A stretch of 64,000 nt of DNA from Lactifluus volemus. Taxonomy: Eukaryota > Basidiomycota > Agaricomycetes > Russulales > Russulaceae. A model generated the notes under the pieces. It was not told the origin of the DNA. It ran no database searches and saw only the letters and a program-made list of their open reading frames with translations. Of this stretch, positions 9,912 to 20,900 are shown piece by piece (the stretch's first letter is position 1; each line of letters starts with the position of its first letter). Both the position numbers and the translations under genes were made by a program. The stretch covers positions 101,146 through 165,145 of the forward strand of contig WTXI01000074.1 of the NCBI GenBank assembly GCA_022376515.1, in the 5' to 3' direction.

Positions 9912-12900
9912 TCACTCAGCAACGTGCTCTGAGAGAAGTTTGATCATGTCCTCATGATCTTGATCTACAACTTGTAATGCCGTCCTGCGATAAATATTGA
10001 CCGCCCGTATGTCCGCTCCATGCTCGAGTAATACGCATGCGACTGCGCATTTCCCCTCCCGTTCCTCTCCGGACGCCGTTGGGGAAGAAGCCAGATGTAA
10101 CGGGGTCGAACCATTGTTACTCCGCGCGTTCACATCTGCGCCGTTGACAAGCAATAACCGAGCTACATCGACAGAACCATGCTTCGATGCTCTGTGCAAG
10201 GGGATTTCGCCGTCGATATTCTTGATCTTGACGTCTGCATTATGTTTCGCTAGTAATTGAGCTGCCTCGAAATTCCCCCATTCAGCAGCATAATGTAGTG
10301 GAGTCCAACCACTTAAGTCCTGGATATTCGTATCCGCACCATGACTGAGTAGCCACTGCACAATTTCAGTGTCGCCATGTATCGTTATCCCATGCAGTGG
10401 TGTTTTTTTATAGGAGCCTCGAGCGTCAACCTTTGCACCGTGTTCATAGAGTAACTGTGCGACATGAAAGTGTTTGCCTGCCAATGCAGCCCCCAGGGGT
10501 ATCCGATACCATCCGCCATCGGCATTCACATCTTGTAGATGCCTGACAATGAGATCCTCTGCGAGGTCACGAAATCCACAGAGTGCGGCGTAATATAGGG
10601 GGGAAGCCAGTTCGCGGTGGGTGTATAGGTTTGAGAAATACTGGAAAAAGGAACCACCAGGGGGTTGAGTGTCTATGTTGTAGAAACGGAGCCACGCCGA
10701 AAAATGAAGCTTGGTGGGATCAAAAAGAAGTTGCAGCCCCTTCCATATTCCGGACGACACATTCCCGAATTGGGCATGGTCGACCCAGTATCGAGCCGCA
10801 TATTCAGCCAGTGGAAAGTCGTCCATACCTTTATCTTCATCTTCCGAGTCGGCCTTATCTTCGTAAGCCTGGTCGACTTTGGGAAGATGCAACAAGACAC
10901 CTAGGCAAGATTGTGCGAGGGTCTTGTGCGCGGGCTCCAGGGAAATATGATAGCGGGAGACATCCGGACTTGAATTGGCAAGACGAGGCGAGGTCAGGAA
11001 CTCCTTTACCGAGAAATGCGAGAATTGAACGACCCGTGAATGGTGCGAGTCTATCTCGACAATGGCAATCATGCTGGAACATGCCGCTTGAAGAGCCTCT
11101 TCTTGATCTTCCCACCGCCAGTCTGGGTTCAACTTCGGAATCCCTTCACCACTGTCGAAGTCAACCGCGAGGACTTCTCCAAGTTCCTCAACGCGAAGTG
11201 GTCGGGTGGCCACTACGAGACACTGGAAAAGGCGATAAGCATCCTCGCGATTTGTGCCCTTGATTTCCTTCAGAACACGTAGATACGTCTCGTCCAGCGA
11301 TTTGGGCAACTCTTTGAGGACACGCTCGACATTGCGTGCAGGACCGTCTCTCAGCGTTTGCAGCTGGCATACAACCCATCGAAACCTGATTATCTGCGTG
11401 AGAACGTGCTACCAGCATAAACAGACATCCGTACATTCCGTCGGCTTTTTGGGAGAGTGTCTTGATAACTAGATCCTTAAACGCTTGTCTCCACTTCTTC
11501 ATCACCAGCTCATTGTCCGAATGAATCACCGAACGAACATAATCGGCAATATCTTGCTTCTGTCCGTCTTGGTCGTGCAGAGACAGCTTGGGACGTGCGA
11601 ATTGTTCAAGACAATTTCGTATATCAAGCTCGGGGCGGCTTGTTACACATATATACAAGTTTGGAAGCTGCAGCTCGACGAGTTCCTTAAGAAACCTCAG
11701 GACCTTTTGACGCGACTGAGGCACCCCGATTGACTTGGAAATATTGGGGCATTCGTCGAGAGCGTCGATAATAAGATAAATTGGCGCTTGTCCCAGGACC
11801 CGAAACATACTTTTGAGGCAATGTGAAAGCACAGCTTCACTGGGTTGTTGTTTTCCCTGATGGTGCGTGGAGTACAGGTCGAAAAGGACCTTGAAGCAAA
11901 GCTCGGATTGACAACAGAGCTGGACGAGGAGAGAAGTTTGCAATGCGCGAATATCTTGCTTCGAGGCATCTTTAAAGTCGAAGAAAAAATACACCATGTG
12001 AGACGGTCTGGTGTCGAGGGACTGTTTGAAGTCATTGACGATCGCAGAGCTGGTCAAAAATATGACTTGTTTGAAAGACAGTCAGTCAGATAGCGACGCA
12101 CCTAAGGATCGTTTTTCCGGATCCGGCTATCAAGTCATGAGGGAGAGATTAGCAACAGCAGAGTTACTGATGAAAGAACATATGTACGTTTTCCATGAAT
12201 CCAGAGTAAGGACCCAGAACTGGATCCTTTCCAATCCTGAAAGGTCTGGCCTTGAGTGAACCACACCGCAGTGCCATCGTGGTGAGCGTCTCGGGCAGTG
12301 TTATAATTGATGGAAGGATCTGGAGGGGAAAGCCACTGGTGAAACGATTCGCGTAACTGATGTTCACTGGCAGTGGTATTTTGAGACTCTAGCCAGTGTC
12401 TCAGATCTCCAAGATCGTTCCCAACCTGTTGCGTTGCTAACGTCGTTTCCCTTATACCTATGACTCATTATTATCACTAGACTAGTCGAAATATACGTTG
12501 CGCACCATCAACCACCTGTTCCATTTTATTGGCCATGCTGCCCGTAGCTTCCAGGACTTGCACAGTTGCAGTTAGAGCCTCATCATTTGACAATCTTTCC
12601 ATCCTTTTCAGCGAATCTTCAATATTCGTCTTTCCGCACAGCTTCATTAGGAATTTCTCTGAAAACAGTCAGTCAACTTGAAGTGACAACTCTACAAGAG
12701 ATCAACTCACTCCCCCATCCTTGTCTGATCTCCTTCGTCGCAATAGCCAGGATTCCAATAATCTCCGCCATTATCTTCGCAATCACATTCTTCATCGCTT
12801 CAGTCAGTCGAACATCGACGTAGATCTCGAGACGTCCGAAAAAGGTTTCGATTCGGTCGAAAAGATCAACGAGGGAGTCTTGGCTTGCGCCGACATCCTT

Positions 12901-13358
12901 GGCCGCCTATAGGCTTTATGGTCAGATTTGACTGTACGAATGAAAGGGTACCACACACCACGAGTAAGACACCAATTCCAGCAAAAATCACTTTTGCCGG
13001 TGAGAATACCTCGAGTCCGAATGTTAGAGGGCAGATCGTTGACGGGACGGATCTGAAGATTCACCATGGCAACACCCTGGCCAAGGGTGCCGGAAAGTGC
13101 GCATAGAACAGTAACAGTGGTGTTGAGCCATTGTTTTGAGCTTCCAATATCGCTCCGAGATTGAATGAACTGTTGAATATTGTACTGTTTATTAAGTAAG
13201 TCGAGGATAGCGCCAGGGGAATCGCAATCTTCCAATTGTACTGTGAGCTGGTGGGCAAGAAGGTCGTTCTTTGTCTTCCTTTTATATTTGATCAGGGCAG
13301 CATCGAAAATAGGTCGGAAATTGGATGCTGAGGGTGTCAGGATTGGAGTGTGAGACAT
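9912..13358 (-). CDS. NLR2: Goodbye-NACHT-ankyrin STAND protein
   Basis: Eight exons splice into one open frame of about 1028 aa: 13358-13065, 13009-12959, 12906-12711, 12658-12497, 12457-12188, 12126-12102, 12049-11435 and 11385-9912. All introns are GT-AG, 36-120 nt, and phases match. Residues 1 to about 235 form the Goodbye domain. The linker WLSPPDPS...W leads to Walker A (GKPGSGKT) at about 324-331, Walker B LIIDALDE at about 425-432 and the VTSRPE motif. Then come a winged-helix/helical segment (FSHFSVKEFL), a short acidic linker (DSEDEDKG) and about six ankyrin repeats from about residue 800 to the end. By family this is a STAND ATPase proposed to act as a cytoplasmic recognition switch; the ligand is unknown. 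The ATG is the first Met of the MSHTP motif shared by paralogues. It lies head-to-head with a proline-rich pseudogene. Confidence 0.85.
12102..12126 (-). other. P-loop microexon of NLR2 (25 nt)
   Basis: The minus-strand exon CCGGATCCGGAAAAACGATC... is bounded by an upstream acceptor (TTGATAG) and a downstream donor (GTGCGT). With one base from the previous exon (C) and one from the next (C) it encodes Pro-Gly-Ser-Gly-Lys-Thr-Ile-Leu-Ser, the core of Walker A. Skipping it changes the frame. Equivalent 25-nt exons are at 29986-30010, 39395-39419, 48562-48586 and 58041-58065. Confidence 0.85.
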
Positions 13359-13551
13359 AGGGAAAGTTATGAGTGTGTTAAGGCATCAAGGCAAAGATGA
13401 CAATGCTGCCTGAAAATAGTCCCACGAAGCTCGCCACCACGGAGTCAGTCCACGTATGAGACCTAGCGTATTGCCTAGACTCGGAGGTCTTTCAGTTTGC
13501 CATCGTCATCGAACGCTATTTAGACAAAGTACTGGATCGTCATTAACAGGA

Positions 13552-13603
13552 AAAGGTGCAAGAACAGCTCCAGCGCCGGAGCTGCCAGTGTTCTTGCACC
13601 TTT
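13552..13603. repeat. Perfect 15-bp inverted repeat with nested GC-rich palindrome
   Basis: Arms aaaggtgcaagaaca (13552-13566) and its complement (13589-13603) enclose GCTCC-AGCGCC-GGAGC. Decayed versions occur at the same place in the other units (about 6,655-6,700, 16,640-16,680, 50,118-50,170, 53,140-53,180), always just upstream of the proline-rich gene copy. Unit 2 has the most symmetrical arms. Confidence 0.75.
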
Positions 13604-14879
13604 CTCTATCACGCTTCTAAAACCTGTTGATTGATAACCGCGCTTCGTTTGACTGGCACGGAGACACAGCGAAGAGAATTACGACAAATCTGCGCCACAA
13701 TCGTTTCGCCCTCCTGTTATGGAGACTGGACATTGAATTAATGACAAGCGCCTCTGAATCCCTGACTTTACCGCCGATTGTCCATCACGATCCCTGCATC
13801 GTCTTCCCTCGCAGCCCACTGGGTTGTATGGATGCTGGACTGTCCGGCTCCATTATCCTGCTCCGCGGCATGCCTTGTGCATTTCCTGACCAAGCCTGTC
13901 TACTTTGACTACGTGGCATCCCTTCCGGCCCTTTGAATTCTTTAGAACCCCCTCCGCAACCTACACCGATTACCCGAGGATCCCAAGCGGGATCGGTTAG
14001 TGAGGTGTCTGGGCACCGCAGCTAGTGGGTCTCAGATGTCGGTGGTGATGGCGTGCTACCAGGGACCAGGGTGGTCATAGAAGAAGGGCTAGCAGTGCGC
14101 ATGGGTGGATCTTTTAACATGTGAAGCACCGTCACTTCAGGCCTTCTGGGGTTAAGTTTGGCTGATCCAAGGAGGGTAAATGAGTCATTACCTTGCAAAC
14201 ATCAAAGTCCAACCAGATTTATGGTTGCAGGCAGGGAGAGAAATGCGCATCTCGTGTCCAGATTTCCATCTGTCTTTTCGTGTTGACAATCTGTCCGTTA
14301 TTTTTGTTCCCGAAGGAGACCAAGAATGGCCCCCACAGACTACTCGTATTCTACTCGTATTCTCACACCATGTCCCCACCCCCACCTTCGCCCCCACCAT
14401 TAGGTAGACCCCTTGTTCTTCCCCGCATACATCCAACTCCTGAATCAGTGGAATCCTTTTCCGATTTTCATGCATCTAGAGCAACGCGAATCGGATAACT
14501 TACCATTGGCGTAACCGCAGACAAGATGGCGGCAGGAGATGACGACCAACGAAGCTATTCAACGCACCCGAGAGCTGGGACGACCCGAGTTCCGCCGACG
14601 ACTCAGCCAAAGCCAGCCAGCCAGCCAGCCAGCCAGAAGCAGTACCTTTGAAGTCTCCGCCTCGGGTATACGGTACAAGCGTGGCCTTCGACTCGGAGTA
14701 GTGTGGATGGGACGGACGTGACGCTATCACTCACTTCTGATGGGAATCCTAAGCAAGTATCGATGACCCGTTGTCTCCCACTCTTCCTCAAGTATCCATA
14801 GATGCCGCTGAATTGCCGGAGGAAGAGGTGCTATAAAAGTCAAGTCGCCGGTGTCGGACCTTGACGGACCGTGAGCGAC

Positions 14880-15540
14880 GTGACTGCTTGCACTTGCGCT
14901 TGGCCGCCGTCGTCCTGTTTGCCATCGCCATCGACCCAAATATCGTACGTGCATCAACGTCGAGCACCGTGACCCAGGAGCAATTCAAGAAAGCTGTGGG
15001 GATCATTCCACGGGAAGGTCCCATCCAGCCCACAAAGGAGGACCAAGTCTACGTGGGCACCCTTGTTTTCTTTCGTAGTCCTTTCACCTAACTGGTCTAA
15101 CCTAATTATACTCTTATTACAAGCAGCGTAGGGTTTTCGATGCGCAACTGTGGGCATCACGGTCCTCATTTACACCAAACTTGGAATTCTAGCCACCAAA
15201 CGCGACGTCAACATCCCGTGACCTGGTATGCTTTACGGATAAAGCCAAGTGGTGCGCGATCGCTTTCTTCCTTTTAAGCCATAATTGCTGATATGATGTA
15301 AACCATTTACACCCTATCACATTGCCCTTCACCGTACAGGAATGATCAACAGGGCACATCGAAGGAGGAGGCATTGACCAAATATGTAGAGAAGCTCATT
15401 GACGTGCGTTGCTCATGTGCCCTCATAAAAGTTGTGAAGCTGATCTACCAATATATTACTCTAGATTCTCGAAGCCGCGGGGACGAAAGAGGCAAAAGGT
15501 CACATAGTCGAGATCAACGCTGCCTGATTTGTCGACGGCA
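14880..15540 (+). pseudogene. Acyl-CoA-binding protein gene fragment (unit 2)
   Basis: Exon-like pieces match ACBP in order: QEQFKKAVGIIPREGPIQP (about 14,977-15,030), KRDVNIP-stop-PGML (about 15,197-15,232), FTDKAKW after a small deletion, and SKEEALTKYVEKLID (about 15,355-15,403) followed by a GT donor, an intron and ILEAAGTKEAKG. ACBPs bind long-chain acyl-CoA esters in the cytosol. The premature TGA at 15219-15221 replaces the Arg of the conserved RPGM motif. Intron-like gaps lie between the pieces, so the fragment was acquired as genomic DNA. It sits inside a proline-rich pseudogene and recurs at 51.4-52.1 kb. Confidence 0.75.
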
Positions 15541-16599
15541 GATGAGGCTCGGAAGTCCCGGAGGAGAGAGAGGGGTGTCCTTGTCAAATGGTGTGTATAT
15601 GTGTCTTGTACGTCGTCCTGGTCACACGCTTATCCCCAAAAGAGGGCGGCCGTTCCTCGCCCGCCCATACCCCCGCTCGACGAACACAGCACAATAGGGA
15701 TCTAGCGCATAGCGTGTTCGATAAACGTCCCCCGCCATCACCACTTCATGCGCCTACACCACGCAAGGCGCGGGCCGCGGAATACTCGACGAATCTGACG
15801 ACAAAGACGACCACGGGCGATTGTCGCGCTTGATTTACCCCTTGCTGGGTGTCCGCAACGAGAGCGAAGCCGGGGGCAGGGGCTGTTCGGCATGCACGGC
15901 AGGAGAGTCATTAACGCAAAGCGGCGAGCCGAACAAGACTGCACGACAGCGCACGTTAGACCCGGACTCGGGTGGCGTGACTGATGAAGACTTGTTGATG
16001 TTCGAGATTGAGCCGCACTTGTGTACCGCGGTTGGGCCGATGGCGGTGGAGGCATCACCGTATATGCGGGCGCTGGAACTGTGGAAGATGAAGATGAGGA
16101 TGAGAATGAAGTGCAAGTAATCGAACCTCCACCGTCATCGATGCTGCGAAGGAGAACAAGACGACGTACTGGTAGTTGTGTGCGGAGATGATGGTGACTA
16201 TGTTTTACGATAATATAGAACATCTACTATTCATTGGTCTAAGTTGTACATGTTTGGTTATTGTGAAGTTTGTTTTCGTTTGTCATTAGGTTTTCGGGGA
16301 TACTATCCCACTGGCAGAACCACTGTAACATACTACAGTATTATCGTTGTGCTTTTGCAACTGCGTTACCCTATTTTCACTTCCGTTCCACTGTTACCCG
16401 GTCTGTGGCTTTTAAACTCAAAACTTTGAGAGAAATTTTGAGTGAGCCAATAGACCGGAGATCCTCGTCCCGTCCAGTCGACACCTGACCTAGACCGAGA
16501 AAGTCCCACGAGTACCAAACTAAACCAAAGCCGAATATGGAAGACAGCTCCGAGTCACCGAGCTCACCTCGTCCCCTCTTTCAGTCTGCCATCTCATCC

Positions 16600-17900
16600 A
16601 ATACCATTTAGACAAAGCGCCGCATTTTCAGGGAAAGATGCAAGAGCAGCTCCAGTGCTTTTTATGCACCTTTCCCCTATCACGCTCGTAAAATTCGTCG
16701 ATTGATGAGCGCGGTCGTTCTACGGGCATCATAATAGAGATATAGTGCAGAGCATGAAGAATGCGCCCACAATATCTTCGCTTCCCCTTCCCCTCGTCAC
16801 GGCGACCGGAGGTCGAGGCAATGACAAGTGTCGCTGAGTGCCTGACTTCACCAGTTCACCGCTTGCTGTCCATCGCAATCCCCTGCATTGTCTTCCCTGC
16901 AGCCCACGGGCATCCACGGGCTCTGAATTGTCCTGTTCCACTGCCCTGCTCAGTGGCATACCTTGTACACTTCCTGACTAAGCCGTTCTACATTGATTAC
17001 GTGGCGTCCCTTCCCGGTCTTTTGAGCTCCCGAGAACACCCTTCGCAACCTACGTCGGTGGCCTACCAATCTCGAGCGGGATCGGCTATCGAGTTGTCTT
17101 GGCAGTGCGGGTAGCGGGTCTCAGATGGTGGTGGCAGCGGCGGCGTACCTCCAGGGTCGTCATAGAAGAAAGGCAGGCAGCACATGGCGGATTTCTTAGC
17201 ATGTGAAGCACCGTCGCCTCAGGGGTGAAGTTTGGCTTATCCAGAGAGGGTGTACGAGACTTGACCTTGTAAACACTGACATGCCCAGCGAAATTTGTGC
17301 GCGCAGGAAGAAGAGGGAGCTGTCTGCTGTGCGGGAGGGTAGAAAATATTAAGTAGTTGGAGGAAGAAGTGAGATAGCTCAGAGAAGAGGTGGGCGTTTT
17401 TGGTCTAATTCTCTATCCATGTTCCTTGAGTTGACAATATCTTTGTTACCCAAGATTGTGTGAGGAGCCGAGCAACAACTGCACGCTATCACTTCCGCAG
17501 CTGTCGCCGCCACTGCCATTATGCGGCACCCTTGTCCTCCCCAAGAGCCAAAAACTCCAGTAATGGCGGAGGTGTCTTTTTCCGACAGTTTTGCACACCT
17601 GCATCGCCGTGGCACGCCAGTGGACGCTCCGATTTTTCACCGCCTAGAGCGAAGCGCGTTGGACAGCCCACATCGACGCCCCCGCATATAGGCCAGCTGC
17701 CTCCCTGTACTATGAGTTCCGCTGGTACTTCATTTATTTCCCCGAGTGTTTACCGGCCACCACTCGCGGTCGATGGCCCAGTTCAAGTTACAATTAGCAA
17801 GAAGCGAAATTGGGATGGTCGATACGCAGGCGAAGGAAGGCGTGCCGTCGTCAAGTATCAAGTGATGGGCCGACTTTCTCGACATGTTACAATACATTAC
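16600..17900 (+). pseudogene. Second, partial proline-rich pseudogene (unit 2)
   Basis: A further copy of the 5' half of the proline-rich gene follows the first one: the upstream hairpin block, the cacaat...cttcccctcgtcacgg block, the FPAAHG...FYxDYVASLPG stretch at about 16,900-17,020 matching FPTKPTYFDYEV, and the block ending at about 17,860 (GRYAGEGRRAVVKYQVMG). It is frameshifted. The same tandem arrangement occurs at 53.1-54.4 kb. Confidence 0.6.
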
Positions 17901-18059
17901 ATACCTCGTAATTAAGTGCAATACAGTGCATATATTAAGGAATTGCTTTGGCCACCATAAAAGTGGGCTCTCTGCACGTGACTCTTATTATAATCTTGAC
18001 CGAGTTCCTGGCCCGGGCGGGTTGGCAACCAGTGCCAGCGCTGCTAAATCTGCCCGCAA

Positions 18060-18730
18060 CCCGCAAACACTTCTCCTCCTGCAGCCCTTCACATAACCGA
18101 TCATCTGTATTTCTCTCTCTTCGTCTGCGATCAGCCCGTCAAGCAATGATCTTAGAGTCCACATCGCCAGCCACCTTGGCGTTCAACATCCTGTCATCAA
18201 AGCAGAACTGCAGCCATATTCGGTATATCCAATTCAGCTCGCGTCGCTTGCCGCTCCTGGAGAAGAGACTTACCGATGGCTCCGTCGCTCGAATCCTTGA
18301 AACGAAAACGTATTCTCATTCATTTGTAACTTTGGGCCAGTCCACTGGTGTAATTTAACTCGGATATCTCCGTTTTGGTGGTGGGTTGCTTGTGAACGTT
18401 CTGAACTTTAAATCTGATTTATTCCCTAGACGTGTTGATCTACTTATTTCGAAGCTCGCCCGCAGTGCTCGTTCTGTTGTGTGAACATGCCAGTGAGACC
18501 CTCACGTCCTTCACTACCTGCTCGGCGGAACTGTGCTCCCATCCAAGGGAGACGGCTCTACCTGGAGGAAAAGTATGACAGTAGACGCTAGATTTGTTGA
18601 AACAGCAGTGAGCCTTTCCCTCTTCTTTCCCTTTCGTAGCACCTTTTGACGATATCTCATTCTGGATGAGCTGTGTGTAGCTCCCAGTGAGGTGGCACAT
18701 ATATTCGACCACCTACTCGAGGAGTTTATG
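18060..18730 (+). pseudogene. Nudix remnant (unit 2)
   Basis: Exon 2 of the Nudix gene is recognisable (gttgatctacttatttcgaagctcgccc at about 18,434, then tgaaacagcagtgag near 18,598) with frameshifts before the Nudix box. Only a short piece of exon 3 follows (ctcattctggatgagctgtg...gaggtggcacatatattcgacc). The C-terminal exons are gone. The same remnant, slightly longer, is at 54.5-55.3 kb. Confidence 0.6.
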
Positions 18731-18940
18731 ATCATACAAGTGATCCCATTTGACCTGGGACGACCACAAAATGACGGACGACCAGCGTTACCAGGTGAGA
18801 TCCTTCGAGTGGACTTCGTGGAATGGACGTATATGTCATTATTAATAACTTAAATGGGACGTGCCCGACACTTATATGGAATATCAGTTTTACGTATGTA
18901 GAAGTAGCTGAACAGTAGCTGAATGGGACACCGCCGGCTA

Positions 18941-18952
18941 TTGTGTCCTTCA
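18941..18952. repeat. Target-site duplication of LINE A, left copy
   Basis: TTGTGTCCTTCA here is repeated exactly at 27540-27551, straight after the poly(A) tract. The block duplicate at 55497-55508 has this 12-mer once, followed by the same downstream flank, so it is the unoccupied site. Confidence 0.92.
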
Positions 18953-20557
18953 TTATCATTGATTTCACCGCCTCCATCGGCTCAGATCACGCTGGCCTGC
19001 GGGTCTTGTACAACCACTTCCTGGCCTCGGCTATCGAGCTGGGCCCCCGACGCACATCTTATGTCATTGACGACGAAGCTAAAGACGCATGGGTCAAGAG
19101 GTTCTCAGAGATCAGCCGATTAGTCCCCACATCTTATCCTCCCCTGACCTGATCGATCAGGCAGCTGACCTCCTCTCTCAGGACATCGAACGGACATCTC
19201 ACACCGTATTCGAGAAGCGCAAACTTTTCTCCCCAAGGGCGGCAGCTTGGTGGGATGAGGCGTGCTCGCAGGCAGCGGCCGCGGTCCGCGAAGCAGCCAC
19301 CCCGGACGCCCGGAAAGCGACCCTCAAAGCCCTTTCGAAGGAGGTCCGAGAGGCCAAGCGTCGATGGGCAAACGACTTTCTCCACAATGCCACCCCCGAG
19401 AGGCTCTGGACGGCCGCCAAATGGCGCCTGGGTCGCAGGCAACGTCTGATCCCCGCTCTCTCAACCCCGACAGGCCTTACCGACGACCCCGCTTTGATGG
19501 CCAACGCCCTCAGAGATCGCTTCTTCCGCGCCCAGCCCATTCCGGTCCCTGAGGTGTTCCCAGATGACCCCCCGGTTGCCGACCCGAGACCCTACGCCCC
19601 GGTCACCCTTTCTGAAATCTCCGATGCCCTTCGCCCGACCAGCAACAAGTCTGCCCCGGGCCCCTCAGGGCACAACTACAAACTGATCAAATGGGCCTTC
19701 GCTGCACATCCCGAGCGCTTCCGGACCATCTTCGACGCTTGTCTCCGCCAGGGCTACCACCCTAAGGCTTGGAAGACGGCGGCCATCGCAGTAGTCCCTA
19801 AGCCTGGCAAAGAAGACTACACCCTCCCCAAATGCTACCGTCCGGTAGCCCTCCTCGAATGTATAGGCAAGCTACTTGAAAAAGTGGTGGCCAAACGCCT
19901 CTCTTTCGACATTACCGCGCTGAGTCTCATCCCCTCCACCCAGTTTGGTGCCAGACCTCACTCCTCCACCACAGATGCAGGCCTGTGCCTGACCCATGAT
20001 GTAGAAACAGCCCATGCCCTGGGGAGTGTCTGTGGCACACTCCTCTTTGACATTCAGGGCTTTTTCGACAACATTAACCATGCACGCCTGGTAGCCCTTG
20101 TTCGTTCGCTGGGCTTCCCTGCTGAACTCTGCGGGTGGATCGCCTCCTTCCTCAGGGACAGAACGGTCCACCTACGGTTCAACAACTTCTCCTCCGAGAA
20201 TTTTGGCCTGGAGCTGGGCACCCCCCAAGGCTCCCCGATCTCGCCGATCCTGTCAATTATCTACGCATCCCCCCTCCTCCACATTGCCAGGGATTGGGAG
20301 GATGCCACCTTCCTCATGTACATTGACGATGGGAACATCTTTGCCCGTGCCCCGTCATATGGAGTCCTGACCTCCAGGCTCCGCTCCTTCTACACCAAGT
20401 GTCACGAGTGGTGCAGAAGAGCAGGCCTCACCATTGAGCCAGAAAAAACTGAGGTTCTCTTTTTCACGAGGCGGCGCCCCAACCCAAATCTGCATGGCAT
20501 CCGCCCGGATACCATCTACCTACCAGATCTGGACCACTCCACATACTACGCAGTTAA
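18953..20557 (+). pseudogene. LINE A ORF2, first part (endonuclease end and RT)
   Basis: The frame begins with the tail of the APE-type endonuclease (TASIGSDHAGL), shifts once near 19,141, then stays open to the Copia insertion. RT motifs in order: PGPSGHNYKLIKWAF, AVVPKPGKEDY, CYRPVALLECIGKLLEKVVAKR, TLLFDIQGFFDNINHARL, LGTPQGSPISPIL and the catalytic MYIDDGNIF (YIDD instead of the commoner FADD). The reading frame resumes after the Copia at 25710 without any shift. The truncated 5' end and frameshift mean it cannot retrotranspose alone. Confidence 0.9.
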
Positions 20558-20827
20558 TGTTGGAGTACGTACATTGGCCAGCCCTAAAGTGGCACGCACG
20601 GACCATGGACAGTAGATCAGCGAAGAAGTTTGACTTTACCCTTATTCTTCCCTTTCATACCTTAGCAGGGATATCATCCCCCTTTTTAAAAGGTTTTGAG
20701 CACTTTCTGCCCCACTGGGGCCTTTGCTACCCTTCACATAGCGCACATCCGATATGAAGATAAAAACCCCGCCTTAAGCGGTAGTACCTCAGCGTTCTCT
20801 TTATTCGCACTGAGCTTTATTTCAACA
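20558..20827 (+). repeat. Copia 5' LTR
   Basis: 270 bp, TG...CA ends. It contains a TTTTTAAAAGG TATA-like element near 20,682. Differs from the 3' LTR at three sites (two near the start, one near the end), all A/G transitions. Confidence 0.95.
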
Positions 20828-20900
20828 GATTACGAGACCCGAGTCTCCGCCTGAGCTTCACCCACGCTGTCCACCCACGCTGTCGCCAATCACACGAAGC

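Larger units (their letters stand above)
13510..16170 (+). pseudogene. Proline-rich pseudogene (unit 2, first copy), interrupted
   Basis: Parts of the 41.7-44.1 kb gene are in order: the upstream block with the hairpin, the P-rich part at about 14,380-14,400, the coding block around 14,520-14,720, then after an unrelated insert (an ACBP gene fragment) the part matching RLAHSVFDKRPP at about 15,700 and the end matching VTEEDLLMFDIEPH at about 15,975-16,110. Stops and frameshifts are shared with the 50.1-52.7 kb copy, so decay preceded the block duplication. Confidence 0.65.
13359..18952. repeat. Segmental duplicate, copy 1 (pairs with 49.8-55.5 kb)
   Basis: From the 5' side of NLR2 to the LINE insertion point this block runs collinear with 49,833-55,508. 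Long stretches look identical by eye (for example 14,550-16,240 against 51,080-52,750), with offsets drifting only between about 36,480 and 36,530 because of small indels. It holds two proline-rich pseudogene copies, the ACBP fragment and a Nudix remnant in the same order as its partner. Confidence 0.85.

Noticed and set aside
19872..20171. YIDD instead of FADD in the LINE A RT as a sign of an inactive enzyme
   Set aside because: The two catalytic Asp are kept, LINE B has YVDD, and such variants occur in functional reverse transcriptases.
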